Origin: Alkaliflexus imshenetskii DSM 15055
Lineage (GTDB): Bacteria > Bacteroidota > Bacteroidia > Bacteroidales > Marinilabiliaceae
DNA length: 64,000 nucleotides
Direction of reading: 5' to 3'
NCBI RefSeq assembly: GCF_000517065.1
Contig: NZ_KI912105.1
Span: forward strand, 1,844,405 to 1,908,404
Part shown: positions 45,058-53,826 of the stretch, piece after piece
Layout of the letters: each line of letters opens with the position of its first letter
Position numbering within the stretch: the first letter of the stretch is position 1
Made by a program: the position numbers and the translations under genes
Notes under the pieces: model-generated
What the model was told of the DNA's origin: nothing
Database searches by the model: none
The model's input: only the letters and a program-made list of their open reading frames with translations

Positions 45058-46077
45058 ATGAATAACATTGTATTACCGGCAGAGTGGGCACCCCAAAGTG
45101 CAGTAATAATGGCGTGGCCACACGAAAACAGTGATTGGGCGTACATTCTTGAGGAGGTGCAATCCTGCTTCAGGGAGATTATTGCGGCCATTGCCCGCTT
45201 CGAGAAAGTTGTGCTCATAGTGCCGGACAATGGTGTGGCAGAAGCATTCAATACCATCCATGGCAACAATGTGATACCAGTGGTTGCCTCTACCAACGAC
45301 ACCTGGGCAAGAGACTTTGGCCCGCTCATGGTTTTTAAGGATGGTAAGCCCGTATGCCTCGACTTTAAATTTAACGGCTGGGGACTCAAATTTGCTGCCG
45401 ACAAAGACAACCTTCTGAATCGGGAGCTATTTAGTAACAACATTTTTCAGTCCCAAGTGACGTATGAAAATCGCCTCAACTTCGTGCTCGAAGGCGGCGC
45501 CATTGAGAGTGATGGATTGGGGACACTGCTTACAACCTCGGAGTGTCTGCTATCGCCTAACCGCAACGGGCAGTTGAGCAAAGCAGAAATTGAGGCCTAC
45601 CTGAAAGAAGCTTTTGGGCTATCACGTGTGTTGTGGATTAATAACGGATATCTGGCGGGCGACGACACCGACAGCCACATCGACACGCTGGCGCGTTTTT
45701 GCTCACCAGACACCATTGCATACGTAAAATGCACCGATGAAACAGATGAGCATTTCATCGCTTTAAAAGATATGGAAACGGAGTTGCTGGCGTTTAAAAC
45801 TGCCTCAGGTGAACCTTATAATCTCGTCGCGCTTCCCATGGCCGATGAAGTAATATTCGGTGGTGAGCGACTGCCGGCAACTTATGCCAATTTCCTTATC
45901 ATTAATGGTGCCGTTTTGGTGCCCACCTACGATTCACCTAAAGATTCAGAAGCCATTGCGCAGCTGCAAAAGGCCTTCCCAGACAGGGAGATTATCGGCG
46001 TCAACTGCGTACCACTTATTAAACAGCATGGGTCGTTGCACTGCGTGACAATGCAGTTGCCGGAGTCGGCACTCTAA
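45058..46077 (+). CDS. aguA: Agmatine deiminase
   Basis: The 339-residue enzyme of the PAD_porph family hydrolyses agmatine to N-carbamoylputrescine and ammonia. The catalytic elements are DTWARDFGPLMVF, LEGGAIESDG, the His in DDTDSHIDTLARF, and the nucleophilic Cys in HGSLHCVTMQ. I start at the ATG giving MNNIVLPAEW; an ATG 18 bases upstream is possible. The next enzyme of the pathway is encoded at 48927. Assignment to agmatine rather than peptidyl-arginine rests on length and on that neighbour. Confidence 0.9.
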   Translation: MNNIVLPAEWAPQSAVIMAWPHENSDWAYILEEVQSCFREIIAAIARFEKVVLIVPDNGVAEAFNTIHGNNVIPVVASTNDTWARDFGPLMVFKDGKPVCLDFKFNGWGLKFAADKDNLLNRELFSNNIFQSQVTYENRLNFVLEGGAIESDGLGTLLTTSECLLSPNRNGQLSKAEIEAYLKEAFGLSRVLWINNGYLAGDDTDSHIDTLARFCSPDTIAYVKCTDETDEHFIALKDMETELLAFKTASGEPYNLVALPMADEVIFGGERLPATYANFLIINGAVLVPTYDSPKDSEAIAQLQKAFPDREIIGVNCVPLIKQHGSLHCVTMQLPESAL

Positions 46078-46083
46078 AAAAAA

Positions 46084-46116
46084 GAAAGGTCTGCGGGTTT
46101 TCCTCAGGCCTTTTTC
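46084..46116 (+). terminator. Terminator of the DUF4268-aguA unit
   Basis: AAAGGtCTG pairs with CAGgCCTTT and is followed by a T5 tract, seven bases after the aguA stop. Confidence 0.8.
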
Positions 46117-46295
46117 TATCCCTCCAACTGAATAAAGAGCTGTATCAACCATACTCAACTCACCCATCCCAAACACACTAAGGTTTAAAAGGCTACAATA
46201 CGGCAGTTATATTTGACAACCCACCACTATCATCGTAACTTTTAGTGTTTAGTTTTAGATTGGAACATTCACCTAATGTGCCTTTGGCTTACACC

Positions 46296-47054
46296 ATGAA
46301 TTCCAATCGTCCCATCGGTTCAGCACAAAGATGCAGCATCTGTTTCCTGTTATTTTTATTTGCGTTAGGTAATCTCAACCTGACGGCACAATCTACTATT
46401 TACAAAAAAGATGGTAGTATAATCGAAGCCACGGATGTGGATCGACAAGGCAAAGTTCGTTCCTTTCGTCCATTTGGTTCGGACGATGGTATTGTTTACT
46501 ATATTTCACGGAATGAAATTGACAGTATCAAATACGAAAATGGTGAAATGGAACACATTCCTCATTTCATTAATATTGATGATTCTAACACGGATGCATC
46601 TGAATATAAAAACCTGATAGGTATTAACATGTTCTCTGTGTTAGCAGGCCAATTGCATACGTTTTATGAAATCATGTTATGGCAAGATAAATTGGGTTTA
46701 CGCAGCACCTTAATTATAAACACGGTTGAATATAACGAGGCAAGCTATGCTAACTTTTTAAATGCATCCTACTGTCTTGGATTAGGATTCAACTACTACT
46801 TTCTCCGCTCGGATTTAGGCCGGTTTGGCATAGGCATGTATGCTATGACAGGCAGGTTTAGCGAAGGATACCAAATAATGGATATGTACGAGCCAACAAA
46901 AAAAACGCAGCGGAGCGGATTTATCTGTAGCTCATCGTTTACTTCCAGACTTGTCGAAAACATCTACTTTACAGCAGGTATTGACAATCCATTAGGATGG
47001 CACTCTCCAACCTCTAAGGTTATTATCAGAACAGAAATCTCCTGGCATTTCTAA
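46296..47054 (+). CDS. Secreted hypothetical protein, possible outer-membrane barrel
   Basis: From ATG 46296 the 252-residue product has a signal peptide (ICFLLFLFALGNLNLTAQ). Residues 30-80 (STIYKKDGSIIEATDVDRQGKVRSF..DSIKYENGE) look like a small SH3-like or beta-rich module found in many Bacteroidota exported proteins. The C-terminal 150 residues alternate strands and end VIIRTEISWHF, suggesting a membrane barrel. No family is recognised. It probably forms a unit with the lipoprotein gene that starts 77 bases later. Confidence 0.7.
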   Translation: MNSNRPIGSAQRCSICFLLFLFALGNLNLTAQSTIYKKDGSIIEATDVDRQGKVRSFRPFGSDDGIVYYISRNEIDSIKYENGEMEHIPHFINIDDSNTDASEYKNLIGINMFSVLAGQLHTFYEIMLWQDKLGLRSTLIINTVEYNEASYANFLNASYCLGLGFNYYFLRSDLGRFGIGMYAMTGRFSEGYQIMDMYEPTKKTQRSGFICSSSFTSRLVENIYFTAGIDNPLGWHSPTSKVIIRTEISWHF

Positions 47055-47131
47055 ACCACCCGATCATGAAAACAAGACTCGTTCAGAACAGATGGAGAAT
47101 CAGAACAACAACCACAAACTGGTCGTTGCCA

Positions 47132-48742
47132 ATGAAAACTATATCATGGATATTGATACTGGCTATGATTCATTTATCACAGGGCTGCATGTATTATTTC
47201 AGGGTTCGAAGCATTCCGAATCCCTCATCACAAAAACTCTACGAAGAAACATTTCTGAAAAAAACCTTCGTGATTCATCTGGAGGACAAATCCTGGCTTT
47301 TAACTGGAGCTGATCTGACTGAAACCACGCTTACTGGGTCATCCCTGCGTGAATACAATGTTGAGTTTCCGCGTACCATTAAAAAGCATGGCAGCACAAG
47401 ATATAAACCAGGTAAATCGCATAACGAAAGCTACATTCTGAAGGAAGTACACATTTATGTAACAGAGCTCGAAAAACAAGGCGTAAGGGCAGTAATACCG
47501 CTCAACGCTATTGAGAAAATCGAAATTCATGAAAAAAACCCAAACGCCACAGCGGCATCCTGGATTGCAGGTTTCATTGGAGGTACAATTGCCACCTTTT
47601 CCATCATTATAATCATCGCACTGCTCACCAAAACCTCCTGCCCGTTCATCTATGTGTATGACGGGGAGGAATTTCAGTTTGCGGGTGAGATATACAGTGG
47701 TAGTGTACAACCCGGTTTGGAGCGTCACGACTATCTGAAGCTTCCGGTATTCAGGCTTGAACAGGTTGCTTATCAGATTAAAATCACCAACGAAATGCAG
47801 GAAATACAGCATACCAATTTAATGGAGCTGTGGGTATTTGATCATCCGTATAACCAGAAAATATGGGTAGACAAATATGGTGTTCCTCACACAGTGTCGA
47901 AATTGACTTCAGCAGTTAGAGCCACAAATCTGGCTGGTGAGGACGTCACCGATTTACTGAAGCACAAAGATGAGCGCTTCTATGCCAGTTCAGAAACCAA
48001 AGAAGCATTCGCTCTGACGGATGGCATCATCCTTGAATTTCCCATGCCCCAAACAAGCAATATTGCCAAACTGATAATAAATGCTAAGAACTCATCAGTA
48101 CTCGATCATATGGTTGGACGGTTCCAAAATTTATTCGGCGATGCGTGGCATAAATGGGATAAAAAACAACGAAAAGCCTCAGGGGATCATCTAAAAAATT
48201 GGATGCTGAGCCAAAACATACCCCTTTCGGTATATGTGGAGCGTAACGGTGAGTGGCACAAAGCTGACTATTTTGAGGTGGCCGGGCCCATGACCATGAA
48301 AGAGGACATTCTGACTTTGGCTCTGGATGGCTCTGAAACGGATCCATTGCGGGTTAAGCTGGAATACGGCAATTTATTTTGGGAAATAGATTACGCAGGC
48401 ATAGACTATTCCGAAAATGTTGCGGTAAAAAAAGAAATCGTTGCCATTGCAAGTGCCATCGATGAAAAAGGAAAGGATGTCACCAAAAAACTCTCTCACG
48501 ACGATAAAAAATACTACGTACAACCCAATGTGGGTAACAATGCTATTGTAGCATTTAACCTGCCAGAACCAACTAATGAAATCCGCACGGTTTATCTGCA
48601 CAGCAAAGGCTGGTACCGGGTGCTCCGAAACCCAACAGGTAAACCTGACCGTGAGTATCTGGAATCTTTCCGGGAACCTGGACGTTTCAACCAATTTGTG
48701 AATGAACAAATTCAGATTATGAACCAGATAAATGAAAACTGA
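47132..48742 (+). CDS. Large lipoprotein with two copies of a repeated module
   Basis: From ATG 47132 the product is 536 residues. A lipoprotein signal ends LSQGC (Cys19). A membrane helix lies at about 150-175 (ASWIAGFIGGTIATFSIIIIIALL), followed by the CPFIYVYDGEEFQFAGEIY motif. Later the module GEDVTDLLKHKDERFYAS is repeated as GKDVTKKLSHDDKKYYVQ, each followed by a strand ending LEFPMP or FNLPEP and then I-x-K-L/V-x-hydrophobic. The CPxxYxYDGE motif recurs in Bacteroidota lipoproteins that I cannot name. Function is unknown. ATG 47066 would add 22 residues before the signal. Confidence 0.72.
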   Translation: MKTISWILILAMIHLSQGCMYYFRVRSIPNPSSQKLYEETFLKKTFVIHLEDKSWLLTGADLTETTLTGSSLREYNVEFPRTIKKHGSTRYKPGKSHNESYILKEVHIYVTELEKQGVRAVIPLNAIEKIEIHEKNPNATAASWIAGFIGGTIATFSIIIIIALLTKTSCPFIYVYDGEEFQFAGEIYSGSVQPGLERHDYLKLPVFRLEQVAYQIKITNEMQEIQHTNLMELWVFDHPYNQKIWVDKYGVPHTVSKLTSAVRATNLAGEDVTDLLKHKDERFYASSETKEAFALTDGIILEFPMPQTSNIAKLIINAKNSSVLDHMVGRFQNLFGDAWHKWDKKQRKASGDHLKNWMLSQNIPLSVYVERNGEWHKADYFEVAGPMTMKEDILTLALDGSETDPLRVKLEYGNLFWEIDYAGIDYSENVAVKKEIVAIASAIDEKGKDVTKKLSHDDKKYYVQPNVGNNAIVAFNLPEPTNEIRTVYLHSKGWYRVLRNPTGKPDREYLESFREPGRFNQFVNEQIQIMNQINEN

Positions 48743-48926
48743 AGGCATCCAGACTGCTGAAATTCTTACCGTTAATGATTGTTCACACTTTCTCGTCCCG
48801 CTCCATTTGAATATTTAAGTATCTTCGCATATTGAACCTGTGTTTCGGGTAAACTATGCACAGATGGCTTCTGCTATCTGCTGAACCATGCATTTATGCA
48901 GCATCAGAAAAATAATCTTGAAGTCC

Positions 48927-49811
48927 ATGAAAACCATAAAAACCGCTCTCATTCAGCAGTGTAATACGAACGACATCACGGCCAATCTGGATAAACTGGA
49001 AAAGAATATCCGCGCCGTAGCAGCGCAAGGTGCCGAATTGATTGTACTGCAAGAACTACATAACAGTCTCTACTTTTGCCAAACGGAAGATACGGATGTG
49101 TTTGACCTGGCAGAACCTATACCCGGACCATCCACCGAGCGGTTTGGGAAATTAGCTGCTGAAATGAAGGTTGTTATCGTGACATCTCTTTTTGAGCGCC
49201 GGGCACCCGGACTATATCACAACACCGCCGTGGTAATGGAAAAAGATGGCTCCATTGCAGGTAAATACCGTAAAATGCATATCCCCGACGACCCGGCCTA
49301 CTACGAGAAGTTCTACTTCACCCCGGGTGATTTGGGCTTTGAGCCCATACAAACTTCGGTGGGCAAACTGGGCGTGTTGGTATGCTGGGATCAGTGGTAT
49401 CCTGAAGCAGCCCGACTGATGGCCATGCGCGGCGCCGATCTGCTCATCTACCCCACTGCCATTGGATGGGAAAGCAGTGACAGTGAGGATGAAAAAAACC
49501 GCCAAAAAGAGGCCTGGGTAATATCACAACGCGGACATGCAGTGGCCAATGGATTGCCGGTGGTTTCGGTGAATCGCGTGGGTCATGAACCCGATCCTTC
49601 AGGCGTGACCAACGGCATTCAGTTTTGGGGCAACAGCTTTGTGGCAGGTCCCCAAGGTGAGTTTTTAACACATGCCGGCAACCACGACGAAGAAAACCTG
49701 ATTGTTGACATCAGCCTGACACGCTCTGAAGCCGTACGCCGTATCTGGCCTTTCTTCCGCGACCGTCGCATCGATGCTTACGGAAACATCATCAAACGAT
49801 TTATTGACTGA
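48927..49811 (+). CDS. aguB: N-carbamoylputrescine amidase
   Basis: The 294-residue nitrilase-family enzyme converts N-carbamoylputrescine to putrescine, CO2 and ammonia. The catalytic triad is visible as Glu in IVLQELHNS, Lys in YRKMHIPDD and Cys in LVCWDQWYPEAAR. Sequence and length fit plant-type and bacterial AguB. With aguA at 45058 it completes the agmatine to putrescine route. I start at ATG 48927; an upstream in-frame ATG lacks family similarity. The HAD gene follows 27 bases later. Confidence 0.94.
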   Translation: MKTIKTALIQQCNTNDITANLDKLEKNIRAVAAQGAELIVLQELHNSLYFCQTEDTDVFDLAEPIPGPSTERFGKLAAEMKVVIVTSLFERRAPGLYHNTAVVMEKDGSIAGKYRKMHIPDDPAYYEKFYFTPGDLGFEPIQTSVGKLGVLVCWDQWYPEAARLMAMRGADLLIYPTAIGWESSDSEDEKNRQKEAWVISQRGHAVANGLPVVSVNRVGHEPDPSGVTNGIQFWGNSFVAGPQGEFLTHAGNHDEENLIVDISLTRSEAVRRIWPFFRDRRIDAYGNIIKRFID

Positions 49812-49838
49812 TTTTTACGCTGATACTACAAAATTATT

Positions 49839-50645
49839 ATGGATATAAAACTGGTCATAACCGACCTTGACGGCACCTTACTGGACGCAAAAAAAGAGAT
49901 TCACCCGGATTTTTGGCCGGTACACCGCCAGCTTACCGACAAAGGCATTCTCTTTGCTGTAGCAAGCGGCCGACAGTTATCGAGTCTGGAATCTACATTC
50001 ACAACCATTGGTAACGACACACTTTTTATTGCTGAAAACGGCACCATAGTTCGATACAAAGGGGAAGTTATTCATGAGAATGCCCTGGAGATGGCTGCCG
50101 CAAATCTGTTCATACATACAGGCCGATGCATTGAAGGTGCAGAAATTGTGCTCTGTGGAAAAGATGCCGCCTATGTGGAATGCACCAGAAAACAATTTCT
50201 GGAAGAGGTGTCAAAATATTACAACCGTCTGCAAATTGTGGATGATCTCACGCTGGTAAATGACACCATCCTGAAAGTGGCCATTTATGATTTTTATGGC
50301 GCTGAAACCAATAGCTACGGCCATTTTAAAATCTATGAAAACGACTATAAAGTAGCCGTGTCGGGACCGGAGTGGCTTGATTTGACACACCCCACCGCTA
50401 ACAAAGGAACGGCCATCGAAAAAGTACAGGAAAAACTAGGCATCAGCAAAGAAGAGACGATGGCATTCGGCGATTTTCTGAATGACCTGGAGATGATGGC
50501 AGCCGCAGGCCATAGTTACGCCATGAAGAATGCACATCCCGACATACTTAAAGTCTCACGCTTTATCACCCAGTTTGATAACAATGAAAACGGTGTGGTG
50601 CAAACAATAAGACAAAAGTTCAACCTCACATCTGGCATCTCATAA
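49839..50645 (+). CDS. Cof-type HAD-IIB phosphatase
   Basis: The 268-residue protein has the HAD motifs ITDLDGTLL (nucleophile Asp), VASGRQLSSL, Lys in the TANKGTAIEK region, and MAFGDFLNDLEMM. The cap is of the IIB type with LLDAKKEIHPD and YNRLQIVDD. Family enzymes dephosphorylate sugar phosphates or pyridoxal phosphate. It is downstream of aguB and likely co-transcribed. Confidence 0.9.
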   Translation: MDIKLVITDLDGTLLDAKKEIHPDFWPVHRQLTDKGILFAVASGRQLSSLESTFTTIGNDTLFIAENGTIVRYKGEVIHENALEMAAANLFIHTGRCIEGAEIVLCGKDAAYVECTRKQFLEEVSKYYNRLQIVDDLTLVNDTILKVAIYDFYGAETNSYGHFKIYENDYKVAVSGPEWLDLTHPTANKGTAIEKVQEKLGISKEETMAFGDFLNDLEMMAAAGHSYAMKNAHPDILKVSRFITQFDNNENGVVQTIRQKFNLTSGIS

Positions 50646-50647
50646 CC

Positions 50648-51322
50648 CTATTTACGAAGGGGTAAAAGATACTCCAGTGTATATGAAAAACCTGCATTCA
50701 GTCGTCTGTCGCCATTCCCAAAACCAGGTACTATATACGGTTTGAGCAACTCGGAATTGTTAGTGGCTATGAGCGTACGAATGTGAAGTTTCCAACTCAT
50801 ATAAAAGTTCTTGAAAACTTCTGTGCGTGGCCCCATCGAAAACTCAACCCAATGTGAGTTTAGGGTATAAGAGGATACATTTCCGGAGTAATCCTGCCAA
50901 TAGCCGTTTCTGATGGTATAACCGGATGCGCCATGTTCATGTAATGCAAAACCATATTGCAAACCCATCAAAAGGTTGTCGTTGGTTTGATGCTTTCGTG
51001 GCAGTATGTCCTTCTCAATACCTATTCGCAAAAACGTACCGTTTGAGTCATAAGTATATCGCTCCTTTCTGAAGTTTACATTCTCGAATCCGGCTTCCCC
51101 TAATAAATACATATCCTCTCCAAAATTGACTCTGGTGAGGAAGGATATGCCGGTACGGTTGTCGTCCATCAGCCTGTTGATAGGACCTGCCAGGTTAACA
51201 CCCACGGTTATGCCTCTGGCCGGCACCCATTGGGGCAGTGGCTCCTGTCCCTGAACAGCGGCAGACATCAGCAGCCAAAAACTAATAAAGAAATATCTTG
51301 ATGTTTTCAACATTCTCGCCAT
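50648..51322 (-). CDS. DUF6048 family protein
   Basis: The 224-residue exported protein starts with a signal peptide (RYFFISFWLLMSAAVQGQ). The mature part is rich in beta strands and matches the DUF6048 outer-membrane-like family: GITVGVNLAGPINRLMDDNRTG and FSMGPRTEVFKNFYMSWKLHIRTLI, ending FSYTLEYLLPLRK. The gene overlaps the DUF6452 lipoprotein gene upstream by 41 bases, and the same pairing is seen in other Bacteroidota. The function is unknown. Confidence 0.82.
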   Translation of the reverse strand: MARMLKTSRYFFISFWLLMSAAVQGQEPLPQWVPARGITVGVNLAGPINRLMDDNRTGISFLTRVNFGEDMYLLGEAGFENVNFRKERYTYDSNGTFLRIGIEKDILPRKHQTNDNLLMGLQYGFALHEHGASGYTIRNGYWQDYSGNVSSYTLNSHWVEFSMGPRTEVFKNFYMSWKLHIRTLIATNNSELLKPYIVPGFGNGDRRLNAGFSYTLEYLLPLRK

Positions 51323-51746
51323 AATTAACTTGGGGATAAGAAATAGAAACAGAATCTACAAAAGTATTTGTGTGCCATACCGAATCAACAATGAAATTCC
51401 AGGTGAAACCACAGTCTCTGGATATAAACTCCAGCGATTTAGAATGGCGAAACCAAAGTGTATCGAGCAATGTATTGTTATCAATGATAAAAATGGTCGT
51501 ATCAGCGGAAAATGACAGGGTAAGAAACATTTTCCCGATACGCGCATCCTTATACACCAACGAATCCTGCCCGATGCCATAAACCGATGCCTTCGCCAAG
51601 GTTGTGTCTTTTTTTACCGAATACGCTGAGTAAAACCCGGTTTGCACCGAGTGTTGGTTCGACAGGCATATTTCCTCGGGTGCGCACGATGTGGGAAGCA
51701 CCATCAACGTCAGAAATGAAAAGATTATCAATACGATGTATTTCAT
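51282..51746 (-). CDS. DUF6452 family lipoprotein
   Basis: The 154-residue product has a lipoprotein signal ending PTSC (Cys21). The remainder is mostly beta strands, with CAPEEICLSNQHSVQTGFYSAYS and FEFISRDCGFTWNF-like blocks typical of DUF6452. Its 3' end overlaps the DUF6048 gene, so the pair is co-transcribed. A role in the envelope is likely but not known. Confidence 0.82.
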   Translation of the reverse strand: MKYIVLIIFSFLTLMVLPTSCAPEEICLSNQHSVQTGFYSAYSVKKDTTLAKASVYGIGQDSLVYKDARIGKMFLTLSFSADTTIFIIDNNTLLDTLWFRHSKSLEFISRDCGFTWNFIVDSVWHTNTFVDSVSISYPQVNYGENVENIKIFLY

Positions 51747-52448
51747 CTGCTTATATTTTGTGTTTCAGTTGCCAGAACTTGTCCCAATTTATCGGGATGG
51801 AACTCGCCTTATTAATCATGCCCCTAAGTGAGTAACAATTACTCATGGCTCATTTCATCAGTACGCATTCAAATTCTTGTTTAGCCGGCACATTTAAAAA
51901 TGAATTACTCCTTTGCAGCATGCCAGAAAATAAAATAAGAACAGAAGACAAAAGTAAAAATAAAAATTGTCATCATTCCCATAAGGGTTAGAATCATTAT
52001 CCAGGCAAGTGGCGATGATGCGGTAAAATTTAACCCAATTCTGGTTCCACGATTAATCTCAACATCCGGGTTAAGGCTCTGCATTAGATCATAGCTGATA
52101 TTAAAGTGATTGCACTAACATACAAGCAATATAACTTGAATAGTGCAATAATCAGCACATCTAAATTCGATAAAAATGTACGCTATCGGACACCTGCATG
52201 TCCGATAGCGTACAGCACCTGCCCTCAAACAATCCAATTCTCTATCATAAACGTTTTGCATATCAGTTGTTAATCTTAAATGGCCTGTGATTTGTTAAAC
52301 GCATCAGTCGGAAGTTTTCATCCATAAATACCTGAGGTGCGTTTATAAAACTATGGGTGCATTTCTAGAAATTATTATTGATATTTACATTTCCTTTCTA
52401 AAATCTGAAGAGAGAGGTCCATTTTTCTAATCTTAACTCATAATTTTT
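51747..52448. other. 702-base intergenic region
   Basis: The region separates the leftward DUF6452 gene from the rightward M16 peptidase. No gene is supported. It is AT-rich except around the perfect inverted repeat at 52177-52214. A 20-codon frame on the minus strand (MDENFRLMRL...) at about 52280 has no support. Confidence 0.45.
52177..52214. repeat. Perfect 16-bp inverted repeat (orphan hairpin)
   Basis: TGTACGCTATCGGACA and TGTCCGATAGCGTACA flank a CCTGCA loop, with no mismatch in 16 pairs. On the minus strand it is followed by a TTTTTA tract, like a terminator, but no gene is annotated upstream on that strand. Confidence 0.75.
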
Positions 52449-53777
52449 ATGATGCAATTAAAAAAAAGAGTGATGTTCCTGCTTGCCGCATGCATGCTTG
52501 CCGGAACAGGAATGTTTGCCCAATCGGGCAGGATTGACTTCACTGAGTTTAAACTTGACAATGGGTTGCATGTTATCCTGCATCAGGACAATTCAACGCC
52601 AATAGTCACTGTATCGGTGATGTACAATGTGGGCTCCAAACACGAAAACCCTGAACGTACTGGCTTTGCCCACTTTTTTGAACATCTCATGTTTGAGGGA
52701 ACGAAACACATTCCCCGTGGTGAGTATGCCAAATTTGTGGAACGTGCCGGAGGTACGCTCAATGCCTATACTTCGGCCGATTTAACCTACTATTACCAGA
52801 CGCTTCCGTCGAATCAGCTGGAGCTTGGCTTATGGCTGGAGTCAGAACGGATGTTGCATGCAAAAGTAGACTCTGTGGGTATTCAGACACAGAAGCAGGT
52901 GGTCATCGAAGAAAAAAAGCAGATGTATGACAACCGCCCTTATGGTACCATTCTAATTGAGACGCTGAAGAGAGCCTTTACAGTACACCCCTATCGCTGG
53001 CCAACCATTGGCGACCCGGATCACATCATGGCTGCCCGCGACGAAGAGTTCAAAGAGTTTTATGACACTTTTTATGTGCCCCAAAACGCTGTGCTGGTAG
53101 TGGCTGGCGACATCAGCCTGAACGACACTAAAAAGCTGGTTGAAAAATATTATGGAGACATTCCTGCGGGGGAACGTCCAATCTACCGTCCAAACATCAT
53201 TGAGCCTCCTTTGAGCGGCGAAGTGCGTGACACCATTTTTGACAACATACAGATTCCGTTGGTTCTACAGGCTTATCGTACACCAGCCCTGGGTACCAAG
53301 GATTATTATGCAATCGACATGCTTGGCACATTGCTGTCGACCGGTCAGAGCTCACGTTTATACCGCGAGTTGGTGGACAACAAACAGATGGCCATTCAGG
53401 TAGGTTCTTTCCCTATTCCATTTAGCGAGCCTGCGCTCAACCTCACCTATGCATTTACCAACATGGGCATTGACCCTCTTGCACTGGAAGAGGCTATGAA
53501 TGTGGAAATCAAAAAACTTCAGGACGAGTTGATACCTGAAAATGAGTTCCAGAAACTTAAGAACCAGTTCGAAAACCAAATCATTGGCAGCAACGCACGA
53601 ATAGCAGAAAGAGCTGGCAACCTCGCCACCTTCTATACACAGCTTGGCGATGCATCGCTCATCAACAACGAATTGGAAAAATACATGGCTGTGACACGTG
53701 AAGACATTCAACGGGTGGCACGTGAATATTTCATTACGAACAACCGCGTGGTGCTTTACTATCTGCCCAAAAACTAA
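52449..53777 (+). CDS. M16 zinc peptidase, catalytic subunit
   Basis: The 442-residue protein has a signal peptide (MFLLAACMLAGTGMFAQ) and the inverted zincin motif HFFEH at 75-79, with a downstream Glu in the VVIEEKKQMYDNRP region as third zinc ligand. It is an M16 insulinase-family peptidase exported to the periplasm. The neighbouring gene supplies a partner that lacks the zinc motif, which is the usual arrangement of M16B heterodimers. The 22-base gap to the longest reading of the next ORF indicates an operon. Confidence 0.92.
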   Translation: MMQLKKRVMFLLAACMLAGTGMFAQSGRIDFTEFKLDNGLHVILHQDNSTPIVTVSVMYNVGSKHENPERTGFAHFFEHLMFEGTKHIPRGEYAKFVERAGGTLNAYTSADLTYYYQTLPSNQLELGLWLESERMLHAKVDSVGIQTQKQVVIEEKKQMYDNRPYGTILIETLKRAFTVHPYRWPTIGDPDHIMAARDEEFKEFYDTFYVPQNAVLVVAGDISLNDTKKLVEKYYGDIPAGERPIYRPNIIEPPLSGEVRDTIFDNIQIPLVLQAYRTPALGTKDYYAIDMLGTLLSTGQSSRLYRELVDNKQMAIQVGSFPIPFSEPALNLTYAFTNMGIDPLALEEAMNVEIKKLQDELIPENEFQKLKNQFENQIIGSNARIAERAGNLATFYTQLGDASLINNELEKYMAVTREDIQRVAREYFITNNRVVLYYLPKN

Positions 53778-53826
53778 ATCTTAACCGGCACTTGTTTTTA
53801 TGTGCATAAACTCAAATTCGTATAAA

